Assembly: GCF_000801955.1 (NCBI RefSeq)
Contig: NZ_JSZO01000004.1
Location: 235,061 to 299,060, forward strand
DNA: 64,000 nucleotides
DNA from: Ralstonia sp. A12
Lineage (GTDB): Bacteria; Pseudomonadota; Gammaproteobacteria; Burkholderiales; Burkholderiaceae
Reading direction: 5' to 3'
Both the position numbers and the translations under genes were made by a program. The notes below the pieces were generated by a model, which did not search any database, was not told where the DNA came from, and saw only the letters and a list, made by a program, of their open reading frames with translations. This document shows, piece by piece, positions 16,518 through 23,514 of this stretch. Every line of letters begins with the position of its first letter. The first letter of the stretch is position 1.

Positions 16518-16769
16518 CACCTGCTCGTATCCCAAGTCCTGAATAGCAAGTAAGCGCAGATGCCCATCCAGCAGAACATGCTGCCCGGAGGACTGGTCTG
16601 CAGGCGTGACAGAGAGTGGTTCGATGAGGCCCACCTCCGCAATGGAGGTTCTTATCTGTTGAAACTTGCGCGATTCCAGTACAGGCGCCGGTACTCTGCG
16701 TGACGGCAGGATGCTGGCGACGGGCACGGACAACGGCTCGGGGATGAATCCAAGAGTTACGCCAGTCAT
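15867..16769 (-). CDS. ParB-like protein with RepB-type C-terminal region (second of pair)
   Basis: A 300-residue protein. The N-terminal ParB-like domain has the nucleotide-binding segment QHVLLDGHLRLLAIQDLGY at about 63-81. A helix-turn-helix region follows (RVIDRGVSPERLAKALSVDV). The C-terminal half, with VSPEQMAKMEQEMSNLQ, is coiled-coil-like and resembles RepB-type C-terminal regions. The start overlaps the stop of the first ParB-like gene by 4 nt. Such genes next to a recombinase probably bind element DNA to regulate excision or maintenance rather than chromosome partition (inference). Confidence 0.75.
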   Translation of the reverse strand: MTGVTLGFIPEPLSVPVASILPSRRVPAPVLESRKFQQIRTSIAEVGLIEPLSVTPADQSSGQHVLLDGHLRLLAIQDLGYEQVACLVATDDESYTYNNRINRLSTIQEHYMIRRVIDRGVSPERLAKALSVDVSQIIKKMSLLDGICPEAAELLGDRQFSPELVRAIRKMKPTRQVECVELMVAANNVSVSYAEALLVATPAARLVEGKKPRKLTGVSPEQMAKMEQEMSNLQGQYKLVEQTYGQDVLNLVLAKGYLAKLLENESARQYVAQRHPDLMVEFESIIATISLDQQPCGVVL

Positions 16770-17665
16770 GTGCCACTTCCGATTGGCCAGACGCGCTCGG
16801 CAAGGTACTTCGGCAGGCTAGCCAAGCCCTCAGCGCGCAGCAGGTTGACGAAGTTCTCATCGACAAACAGTTGTCGCAAGGCGCCGACCACAAATAGCAA
16901 CCGCTGTTGCGTGAACTCCGCCTTTCTCACCATGGCCTTCTGACGCTCCACCTCGCGCTCATACGTCCTCACCAGGCTTGATGTCGTGACCGATGCGGAC
17001 TTGTGCGTCATATTGCGGGTCGCGCTTCGCCCGAGTGTTTTTCGGCGCTCGATGACGCGGCGAGCGTTCATCAGTTGCTTGCCCCGTAATTTTCCCGACT
17101 CATAGGCCTCCTGGAGTGCCGCCTGGATTCCAGCGTCGTCGTTGCCGGCCCCGACAATCGTGAGGGCCGCGTTCAAGGGGACGAGGCCTTTCTCTACCGC
17201 AACCACAAGTCTCTCTTCGCCCTGGCGCAGCAGGGTGAGGATGCCTTGGACGTAAGTGGGTGTAAGGCCTGTCTTCTCGGCAATGACCTTCGGCGCGTAT
17301 CCCTGGTCCTGCAATTGCCGAATGCCAGCCAGCCGTTCGAGCGGGCGGCACTGTCTGCGCGCGATGTTTTCCGTCAGACTCATGACGAACGCGTCCTCGT
17401 CGCTCACGCTTACAACGAGTGCAGGGATAGTTTCTTCGCCGAGCGAGCGAAACGCCTTCAGCCGCCCCTCGCCGCATACCAGCAAGTATTTCTCGATGCC
17501 GCCGGCCGTCGCTCTCGGCGTGACAACGATAGGCTTCTTGAGGCCGATGGTCTTGATGTTGTCGACGATTTCTTTGAACACTCGACCATTGCGCTCGCGC
17601 GGATTGATGACTTCAATCTGAGCGACGGGGACCATCCGGATTTCGCCGAGCTGCTGCGAGTTCAT
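16766..17665 (-). CDS. ParB-like partition/regulatory protein (first of pair)
   Basis: A 299-residue protein with a clear ParB N-terminal domain: VCGEGRLKAFRSLG at about 63-76 (the GxxR-type loop), then SLTENIARRQCRPLER, the box-2-like motif. The HTH region at about 115-145 includes YAPKVIAEKTGLTPTYVQGI. It differs strongly from the second ParB-like protein, so the two probably act as a heteromeric pair. It overlaps the recombinase stop by 4 nt and the next gene by 4 nt; the three are one translationally coupled operon. Confidence 0.8.
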   Translation of the reverse strand: MNSQQLGEIRMVPVAQIEVINPRERNGRVFKEIVDNIKTIGLKKPIVVTPRATAGGIEKYLLVCGEGRLKAFRSLGEETIPALVVSVSDEDAFVMSLTENIARRQCRPLERLAGIRQLQDQGYAPKVIAEKTGLTPTYVQGILTLLRQGEERLVVAVEKGLVPLNAALTIVGAGNDDAGIQAALQEAYESGKLRGKQLMNARRVIERRKTLGRSATRNMTHKSASVTTSSLVRTYEREVERQKAMVRKAEFTQQRLLFVVGALRQLFVDENFVNLLRAEGLASLPKYLAERVWPIGSGT

Positions 17666-19227
17666 GCCACTCTCCTGAGCCGGGCGCGCGCAGCCATGCC
17701 ATAGAGGTAGTCCAGCGTGTCGAAGCGGTAACTCTCGAACTCGATTGGATTCTGGTCTGCGAGGTGGATGCGCGGTTGTCCAAAATCCAGTCGTGGCAGC
17801 AGGTAGTAATCCAGTGCCGAGGCATTCGTGTGGTCGAGCCGCACCGCTACCGTGATGTCCGGCAGGAGGCTTGTATCGAAGCGCACCTTCCAGTGATTGC
17901 GGCCATTGTCATGCGCCTGGCAGCGCGAGAGCACGATGCAGGCCGTGAACTCATCATTGACCGTCAGCAGGTCGGTCGCCGGGTCGCGTATGACTGCGCC
18001 GCCCAAATCCGCGATTTTCCGCTCCGTCTGCGCGATGATTTCCGGATGCAGCTGTCGCAGGAAGCGGTTGGTTTCAATGTATCGATAGTCTCGACCAGGA
18101 GTAAAACCGACGGTCTGGTAGGCGCGAATCAAACTGCCGAATCGGTACACATAGACGGATGTGGAGGGCATGCCATCCGTCTCATCAATCACGACGCCGG
18201 ACAGAAAACCCCGACTGCGGTACAGGTTGCGCAATCGTTCGATGAGCTCCTCGTTTGAGTAGCGACGCGCTCTGGCTCTCATGATGCCTTGAGCCGTGTA
18301 GAAGGTTTCGCTCGGCACAATTCCCTGAAATGCGCCTTCCTTTCGAATCCACATGTCGGGTGTGTTCGCCACCCGCAGCTTTTTCAACTTGAACGACACC
18401 CGGTTGTAGACGTTGTTGCCGATGTATTTCTCGTTGGTCAATACCTCCCGAACCGTGGCGCGTGTCCATTCCCGATTAAGGTCAGTCCGAACATGCATGC
18501 CATTCAGGCGAGCTGCGATTTCGTACTCGTCGAGCGACTCATTGATAAACCAGTCGTAGATTAAATTGACGATTCGCACCTCGCTGTCTGGTCCCGGCAT
18601 GAGGATGACTCGGTCGGTCTGGAGGCTTTTGCGGTCGCCACGGAGCAGCTCTGCCTTCATGAGGCCGTGCTCATCGACCAGTACGCGGCGCAGCCCGTAG
18701 CCGGCAGGTCCTCCTTGTCGGAAGCCCATCTCAATCAACCGGCATTGGCCGGCAAATACTTTCGCGGAGAGTTCTCGGCTGTACTCGCCAGCCATCGCCC
18801 GCTTTACCCCTTTCACGATGGTCGAGACAGGGGAGCCGTCGTTCTCGAATTGCTCGGCGCAGTACGCCACCTGGATGCCTGCGCGGCGGCAGATGTACTC
18901 GTAGTACGCGCTCTCGTCGGCATCCTGGAATCGTCCCCATCGACTCACGTCATAGACCAGGATGACGCAGAAATCGGCCTTGCCATTGGCCACATCGGAA
19001 ATGAGATTCTGAAGCGCCTGGCGACCATCGATTCGAAGCCCACTTTTGCCCTCATCGGCATACGTGCGGACGATTTCGAATCCGCGACGGGCTGCGTAGT
19101 CCCGAATTCTGTCCCGCTGGTTCTCGGTCGAATACTGCTGATGCTCAGTCGACATGCGGACATACTCCGCCGCCCGTCCTCCGAAGGAGCCGGCTACGAC
19201 TGCTGCACCCGCGTTATTGGATGACAT
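17662..19227 (-). CDS. Large serine recombinase
   Basis: A 521-residue serine recombinase. The N-terminal catalytic domain begins AEYVRMSTEHQQYSTENQ with the nucleophile Ser26 and Arg24, continues with SGLRIDGRQAL and VYDVSRWGRF, and is followed by a recombinase DNA-binding domain (about 170-300, GYGLRR...KYIGNNVYNR). The remaining 200 residues lack an obvious zinc-ribbon cysteine cluster. It probably catalyses integration or excision of this part of the island. It heads the operon with the two ParB-like genes. The attachment site was not identified. Confidence 0.85.
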   Translation of the reverse strand: MSSNNAGAAVVAGSFGGRAAEYVRMSTEHQQYSTENQRDRIRDYAARRGFEIVRTYADEGKSGLRIDGRQALQNLISDVANGKADFCVILVYDVSRWGRFQDADESAYYEYICRRAGIQVAYCAEQFENDGSPVSTIVKGVKRAMAGEYSRELSAKVFAGQCRLIEMGFRQGGPAGYGLRRVLVDEHGLMKAELLRGDRKSLQTDRVILMPGPDSEVRIVNLIYDWFINESLDEYEIAARLNGMHVRTDLNREWTRATVREVLTNEKYIGNNVYNRVSFKLKKLRVANTPDMWIRKEGAFQGIVPSETFYTAQGIMRARARRYSNEELIERLRNLYRSRGFLSGVVIDETDGMPSTSVYVYRFGSLIRAYQTVGFTPGRDYRYIETNRFLRQLHPEIIAQTERKIADLGGAVIRDPATDLLTVNDEFTACIVLSRCQAHDNGRNHWKVRFDTSLLPDITVAVRLDHTNASALDYYLLPRLDFGQPRIHLADQNPIEFESYRFDTLDYLYGMAARARLRRVA

Positions 19228-19376
19228 TTTTCACTCCGCAACTCAGGCATAGGCCGCGGCAGGCACCGAGGGTGTGGGGCCTCATGCTCACGCGCCACGA
19301 TTTCACATCAGGCGGTGGCGTTCGAAAACGAACTTTGGTGAGGCCAGCGTAGCAGGCACGGCGCCAATGAGAATCA

Positions 19377-19541
19377 CGTCATCTCTTTGCAATCATGCCG
19401 GCGGGCCTGTCGGCGCAGACAGCACGGCGATGTGGACGGTCCACGCGTCCATCTTTGCAACGCTGCTTTCATCCGCATGAGACAGCACGTAGAAGCCAGA
19501 ACCCAGCGGCCAACGGCGCCCGATGACGTCCATCTTTGCAA
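19377..19541. repeat. Three short direct repeats within the CxxC gene 3' end
   Basis: The 15-mer CGTCCATCTTTGCAA occurs exactly at 19446-19460 and 19527-19541, and a variant CGTCATCTCTTTGCAA at 19377-19392. Spacings are about 69 and 81 bases. The first two are read in frame by the overlapping gene as AKMD; the third lies just past its stop. They may be protein-level repeats or binding sites for the nearby recombinase, ParB-like proteins or transposase. Confidence 0.6.
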
Positions 19542-19836
19542 TCGGTCTGCAACTCCGCCGTGCATTGCGCATCCGCTGCATGCTGCGGTTGCGCTCCCGG
19601 TACGCCGGATGTGCAGCTCGATACTCGCGCCAATAGCCTGAGTGGCTGGCGCGCCATTTCGCCTGCGCCCGGGCTTGGTTGTCGCGGTAGTCCTTGTCGA
19701 TGCGGAGCCGGTGGTTCTGCCAGTCGCGCCGGCGGGCGCGCTGGCAAGGCTTCGACGAGCAGTAACGCTGGTGGGGAACATGCGGCAACGGGAGGAACGC
19801 GTTGCCACAGGCGAGGCATAGGCGGGTCGATTTCAT
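19393..19836 (-). CDS. Cys-rich zinc-finger-like protein of a mobile-element family
   Basis: A 147-residue protein; ATG 19836 is preceded by GGAGGGTG. The N-terminus has CLACG (Cys7, Cys10) and RYCSSKPCQRARRRDWQ, a four-cysteine metal-binding knuckle. The middle is rich in Arg/Tyr with the repeats YWREYRAAHPAYRERNR. The C-terminus contains two AKMD segments. It lies next to the recombinase on the same strand. A sequence reading DCKEMT follows the stop in another frame, suggesting a one-base indel shortened the protein. A DNA-binding role is likely from composition. Confidence 0.6.
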   Translation of the reverse strand: MKSTRLCLACGNAFLPLPHVPHQRYCSSKPCQRARRRDWQNHRLRIDKDYRDNQARAQAKWRASHSGYWREYRAAHPAYRERNRSMQRMRNARRSCRPIAKMDVIGRRWPLGSGFYVLSHADESSVAKMDAWTVHIAVLSAPTGPPA

Positions 19837-20054
19837 GAACACCCTCCAGGCCGGGTTGTGATGGGCGGACGGGTAGCGTCTCGACCGGCCACGGAAATCA
19901 CTGGCCTGAGGCGGGGTAGAGATGGGGGAGACAACTCGGCAATTGCCTCGCCAAACGACCATCGCAATTTGCTAGAGGCGATAGCGGGCCAGTCGCGGAT
20001 ACTTAGACATTTCCGGAGCGCCGGCGTGCATCGAAGGAGGGTTCGCTCACGAGT

Positions 20055-20072
20055 GCAATTTGCTAAAATTGC
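20055..20072. promoter_or_regulatory. Palindrome, possible operator
   Basis: GCAATTT-GCTA-AAATTGC, seven-base arms without mismatch. Related GCAATT-containing motifs occur 90-120 bases upstream. It lies about 220 bases upstream of the minus-strand CxxC gene and could be an operator for the recombinase region. Confidence 0.45.
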
Positions 20073-20190
20073 CTTGTTTCAAGCGCAATTCTTGCGGCGG
20101 CCAATACAAACCTTGGCGACAGCTGCTGATGGGATGGCTCCATTCCATCGCGCGCTCCCGCGCGCATCGAGGCTAGTCGGGGAAGGAAGT

Positions 20191-20208
20191 TCTCGGGTTA
20201 TGCGTCCA
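20191..20208. repeat. Direct repeat pair (with 20267-20284)
   Basis: TCTCGGGTTATGCGTCCA here and TCTTGGGTTATGAATCCA at 20267-20284 share 15 of 18 positions in the same orientation. They bracket a hairpin. They could be remnants of an attachment core. Confidence 0.45.
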
Positions 20209-20310
20209 CTTTCTCGCCTTTTGCTTCCCCGGTTGGCTTGAACCCCTTGTCCCACAAGGGGCAGTTTCTTGGGTTATGAATCCATCTACATCTAGCAACG
20301 CTGGAAACAA

Positions 20311-20340
20311 AACGCCGAGAGATTTCTCGGCGTTTTTTTT
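20311..20340. terminator. Strong bidirectional terminator
   Basis: AACGCCGAGA-gatt-TCTCGGCGTT followed by six further Ts on the plus strand; on the minus strand CGTTTTGTTT follows. It can end transcription from the minus-strand gene at 20480-21406. Confidence 0.85.
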
Positions 20341-20479
20341 AAGGCACAAACGGTGTCGGGGCGCTGCTCCTGCGCGCGCCGTTCTTATCGAAAGTGCTGT
20401 TGCTGGATGGCTGCACAGGTATAGCCTCATTGACGTCCGTTGGGCAAGGCTGTATATGAAAACGCAGTTAAGAAATTGC

Positions 20480-21406
20480 TTAACGGCGGGAATGGCGTTG
20501 ATGCTGCGGCGTCAGCGTATGCTCGAAGCCATCTTCCGCATCCTGCACGATCAGCGCCTTCGATTTCTCCAGCTCGAACCTGCGGAACGCGTTCTGCGCC
20601 CGGTCCTGCGCATTGGGTCCGTTCTTGGTCCGGCCCTTGAGCTGCGGATGATTGAACGCCTGATACTGCAATGCGTGCTGCACCATCAGCTGAACATCGG
20701 GATTCATATCCACGTTCACGCTGAGCTTCATCACTTCGAAATTCTTCACGGCCATTTCAGCGGCCTGCTTGACCTGCTCCGGATTCATGCCCTCCGTGGC
20801 CTGCGTCAGGATCGCATTGAGATCCACATACGAGAAGTCGCCGACCGGTTTGGCCTCTTCCTCGGAATCGGCCATGCTTCCGTCATCGCTATTCTTGTTC
20901 TTGCGCTTCTTGTGGTTGACCTTGCCCTGCTCTAGATGCTGATGCGTAAGCGAGCGCGCCTTCGGGTACGAGGCCTCGGTATTCCGGTGCGTATGCAACC
21001 GCCGCCCCTTCTGCTCGAGCGTAAATTGCTCGCCCTTGCCATCGATCATGGCCCGCAGCGTGCGTTCATTCAGCGTGCCGTAATCCTTGCCATCCGTGGC
21101 AAGCTCGACAAGTGCCGCGACCTTGCCTTGGGCACGCGGCTTCGTGCCGAAAAGCTTAAGGCCCAGCTTTTGCGCAGACTTCTTGTTATTGATCGAGCCA
21201 TCGTTGTAGATGAACTGGCCCTGCACCACAGGCGAGGATGCACCATTGCTCAGTGACCGCAATTTGCGCTGCTGCGCCACCATCCGCGGCGAGCTATCGA
21301 TGGTTGCCTGCAAACCGCCGGGCACCGCCAACGCGACGCGCCCACCGGCGCTGCGTTCGTCAGCTGGCGTACGAGAGAAATCCTGCTTCTTCAGGGATTC
21401 ACGCAT
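20480..21406 (-). CDS. Candidate effector/cargo protein of the injection-system locus
   Basis: A 308-residue soluble protein; ATG 21406 is used, with a TTG five codons upstream possible. Residues around 29-55 read GGLQATIDSSPRMVAQQRKL, a motif like the N-terminal segment shared by many toxins encoded near extracellular contractile injection systems and DUF4157 proteins. A lysine-rich basic patch (NHKKRKNKN) lies in the middle, then a helical C-terminal half. No toxin catalytic motif was recognised. Its place beside spike, PAAR, sheath and tube genes supports a cargo role; the motif match is from memory of the family, not a search. Confidence 0.45.
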   Translation of the reverse strand: MRESLKKQDFSRTPADERSAGGRVALAVPGGLQATIDSSPRMVAQQRKLRSLSNGASSPVVQGQFIYNDGSINNKKSAQKLGLKLFGTKPRAQGKVAALVELATDGKDYGTLNERTLRAMIDGKGEQFTLEQKGRRLHTHRNTEASYPKARSLTHQHLEQGKVNHKKRKNKNSDDGSMADSEEEAKPVGDFSYVDLNAILTQATEGMNPEQVKQAAEMAVKNFEVMKLSVNVDMNPDVQLMVQHALQYQAFNHPQLKGRTKNGPNAQDRAQNAFRRFELEKSKALIVQDAEDGFEHTLTPQHQRHSRR

Positions 21407-21507
21407 GGCGCATCCGAGCAAGTGATGTCGCCGTAGACACTACCAGCGCGCCTATACAGTGTCCATGCCCCGTCGGGGGCCGATCGCCCCAAGAGAAAGC
21501 TTGCCAG

Positions 21508-21615
21508 CGCGTGTTCATGCACCAAGGGCTGATTCACGAAAGCGGCCCCGCCAAGGCGGTGCTTGCCAACCCCAGGACGGCGGAGTTGGCGGCGGTCATT
21601 GGCGCGGTGCAATGA
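21508..21615 (+). pseudogene. Relic of an ABC-transporter ATPase C-terminus
   Basis: The frame reads RVFMHQGLIHESGPAKAVLA and continues NPRTAELAAVIG to a stop. This is the typical end of amino-acid ABC-transporter ATPases (HisP/GltL type). Upstream of 21508 the similarity stops; Walker and signature motifs are missing. It marks the edge of a deletion or insertion that joined this end to the effector-like gene region. Confidence 0.65.
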
Positions 21616-21679
21616 GTTGAAGCCGCCGGCTGGGGCCTCTGCCATAATCCTCCGCACTCCCGCCTCTGCCTCGCCCACC

Positions 21680-22615
21680 ATGGTCGTCCGCCCACACCTG
21701 CACTGGTTCCGCATGCTGATCGCGTGGCGCGGCTCCGTTCTGCCGCAGCTTCTGCCGCGCCTGTTCCTGATCCTCTGCATCTCGCTGGTGGCCATGGCGG
21801 TGCATGCGCATTGGCTGCCGATTGCCGTCAACCTGAGCACCACGCCGTTCTCGCTCATCGGCATTGCGCTGGCGGTGTTCCTGGGTTTCCGCAACAACGC
21901 CAGTTACGACCGCTATTGGGAGGCCCGCAAGCTCTGGGGCCAGTTGCTCAATGATTCGCGCTCGCTCATGCGTCAGGCACGCACGTTGCCGCGTGGCGAT
22001 GGCCCGAACGGCGGCGTGGCCGATGCCGACGTACGCGAGTTCGCGCAGGTGCTGGGCGCGCTGCCGCATGCGCTGCGCCACCAGTTGCGCCATACCGATG
22101 CGCGTGCAGACTTGGCCGCCCGCTTGCCCGCTCCGCTGTTCGAGCGCGTGATGGCTGCGCGCTACCGGCCCATCGCCCTCGTGCAGTGGCTGGGGGAGTG
22201 GGTGCAGCGTCGCACGCAGGACGGGGTCTTGGACGCCTACGCCGCGCTGGCGTTTGACCGCAACCTGAATGAGCTGTCCAACGTGATCGGCGGGTGCGAG
22301 CGCATTGCTTCCACGCCGCTGCCGTTTGCGTATTCGGTCATGATCCAGCGCACGGTGTATTTCTTCTGCGCGGCGCTGCCGTTTGGGCTGGTGGAAAGCA
22401 TCGGCAATTTCACGCCGGTGTTCTCAGTGTTTGTGGCGTACACCTTCATGGCGCACGAGGCCATCGCCTCGCAGCTGGAAGACCCGTTCGGCCTGGAAGA
22501 CAACGACCTCGCGCTCAACGCGCTGTCCGTCATGATTGAAGACGCAGTGCGCGACATGATGGGCGAGCCGAGTCTGGAGCGCCCCAGGCGCGCGCAGGAT
22601 TTCATTCTCGATTAG
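21680..22615 (+). CDS. Bestrophin/UPF0187-family anion channel
   Basis: A 311-residue membrane protein of normal family length. ATG 21680 begins MVVRPHLHWFRMLIAWRGS, followed by membrane helices at about 22-45 and 50-70 and the conserved FLGFRNNASYDRYWEARKLWG segment after the second helix. Further hydrophobic stretches occur near 230-275 with a C-terminal conserved DNDLALNALSVMIE. Bacterial bestrophins are inner-membrane ion channels. It starts 65 bases after the ABC ATPase relic and is probably the first core gene right of that scar. Confidence 0.85.
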   Translation: MVVRPHLHWFRMLIAWRGSVLPQLLPRLFLILCISLVAMAVHAHWLPIAVNLSTTPFSLIGIALAVFLGFRNNASYDRYWEARKLWGQLLNDSRSLMRQARTLPRGDGPNGGVADADVREFAQVLGALPHALRHQLRHTDARADLAARLPAPLFERVMAARYRPIALVQWLGEWVQRRTQDGVLDAYAALAFDRNLNELSNVIGGCERIASTPLPFAYSVMIQRTVYFFCAALPFGLVESIGNFTPVFSVFVAYTFMAHEAIASQLEDPFGLEDNDLALNALSVMIEDAVRDMMGEPSLERPRRAQDFILD

Positions 22616-22663
22616 TGCGTTCCATTCGATCGGTGCAACGGTTTGACCTCAGGAGACAAGGGC

Positions 22664-23116
22664 ATGTCACACGAAGGCGCAGGGCCAGCAACGCAGCAAG
22701 CGGCGGGTGAGCACAGCATCAGTAAAACCATCGTCACGCGCACGCGGTTGAGCATCGAGTTTGATGACGAGGCCAAGGTCATCCGCATCAGCACACCCGG
22801 CGGCCAGCGCATCACGCTGGACGATACGGCCCGCAGCGTGACCCTGCAGGATGTCAGCAACAACCAGGTGACCCTGGCGCCCGAGGGCATCACGCTGCGC
22901 AGCTCCGGCAACGTCACCATCCAGGCCGGTGGCGCGCTCAAGTTGGACGCCGTACAAGGCGTGTCGGTGCGGGCACAGGGGAGTGATGTGTCCATTGGCG
23001 GGATGAACATCACCGCGCAGGCGGAGGTGGCGCTCAAGGCCACCAGCAACATGACAGCCGAGCTGAGCGGTGGCGCAACGACCACCGTACGCGGCGGCAT
23101 GGTCATGATCAACTGA
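22664..23116 (+). CDS. gp5/VgrG-C-like spike protein of a contractile injection system
   Basis: A 150-residue protein with an AGGAG site about 8 bases upstream. After a short polar N-terminus the sequence is a repetitive beta-strand series (RITLDDTARSVTLQDVSNNQ, ITLRSSGNVTIQAGGALKL, VSIGGMNITAQAEVALKATS) typical of the trimeric beta-helix at the end of T4 gp5 and VgrG. The N-terminal OB-fold and hub domains are absent, so this is only the needle part. It is followed by a PAAR gene, whose product would cap it. Confidence 0.75.
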   Translation: MSHEGAGPATQQAAGEHSISKTIVTRTRLSIEFDDEAKVIRISTPGGQRITLDDTARSVTLQDVSNNQVTLAPEGITLRSSGNVTIQAGGALKLDAVQGVSVRAQGSDVSIGGMNITAQAEVALKATSNMTAELSGGATTTVRGGMVMIN

Positions 23117-23152
23117 TACCCCAACCGTTCTAACGTTGCCACCGGAGCCGCC

Positions 23153-23452
23153 ATGCCTGCTGCCGCACGTATGACCGATTTCCACCAGTGCCCGATGGTG
23201 ACGCCGGGCCTGCCCCCCATCCCACACGTGGGCGGCCCCGTTACCGGGCCCGGCGTGCCGACTGTGCTGATCGGCAGCATGCCGGCGGCCGTGGTGGGGG
23301 ATACGGCGGTCTGTGTTGGCCCGCCAGATTCCATCATCCAGGGCTCGTCCACCGTCCTGATCGGCGGCAGGCCCGCCGCGCGCATGGGGGATCCCACGGC
23401 CCATGGCGGCACCATCCTGCTGGGCTGCATGACGGTGATGATCGGCGGTTAG
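23153..23452 (+). CDS. PAAR-domain spike tip protein
   Basis: A 99-residue PAAR protein consisting of the domain alone: MTDFHQCPMVTPGLPPIPHV with zinc-ligand candidates His and Cys, GGPVTGPGVPTVLIGSMPAA, then STVLIGGRPAARMGDPTAHG, with further His and Cys (LLGCMTVMIGG). PAAR proteins sharpen the spike of type VI and other contractile systems and bind zinc. No extension or effector domain is fused. It lies 36 bases after the spike gene and about 60 before the sheath gene, one transcription unit. Confidence 0.9.
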   Translation: MPAAARMTDFHQCPMVTPGLPPIPHVGGPVTGPGVPTVLIGSMPAAVVGDTAVCVGPPDSIIQGSSTVLIGGRPAARMGDPTAHGGTILLGCMTVMIGG

Positions 23453-23514
23453 CAAGGCGGTTGGCAGGGCAGTCCCTCTCTCACCCCAACGCGCTGGAAG
23501 GCGCCTGACTGACG

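Larger units (their letters stand above)
1..20300. mobile_element. Tn7/Tn5053-like island with defence-type cargo (partial, right edge approximate)
   Basis: The left part carries the end of a likely transposase followed by overlapping tniB and tniQ, the core order of Tn7/Tn5053-type transposons. The right part ends with a serine recombinase and two ParB-like genes. Between them are accessory genes with no housekeeping function: nuclease-like, kinase, phosphatase, DUF262 and unknown genes. Several are visibly more AT-rich than the region beyond 26 kb. The left end lies outside the window. The right end was not located; it is placed before the terminator at 20311. Two different mobility modules may mean two nested elements. 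Confidence 0.6.
19837..20479. other. Structured non-coding stretch at the right side of the island
   Basis: About 640 bases with no supported gene. It holds several GCAATT(T)GC motifs (19939, 19964, 20055), including a perfect palindrome at 20055-20072, a CGGGGAAG/CTTCCCCG inverted pair, a strong hairpin CCCCTTGT-ccc-ACAAGGGG at about 20243-20261, two similar 18-mers, and the terminator at 20311-20340. This may include the element end or attachment region. Confidence 0.5.

Noticed and set aside
19377..19541. Reading the three 15-mer repeats as transposase-binding sites of the Tn7-like end
   Set aside because: Possible, but two copies are in frame in a gene and the other transposon end is outside the window, so it is kept only as an alternative.
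20230..20285. tRNA-like GGTTCAAGCC on the minus strand near the island edge
   Set aside because: Only a T-loop-like word is present; no cloverleaf or anticodon arm can be drawn.
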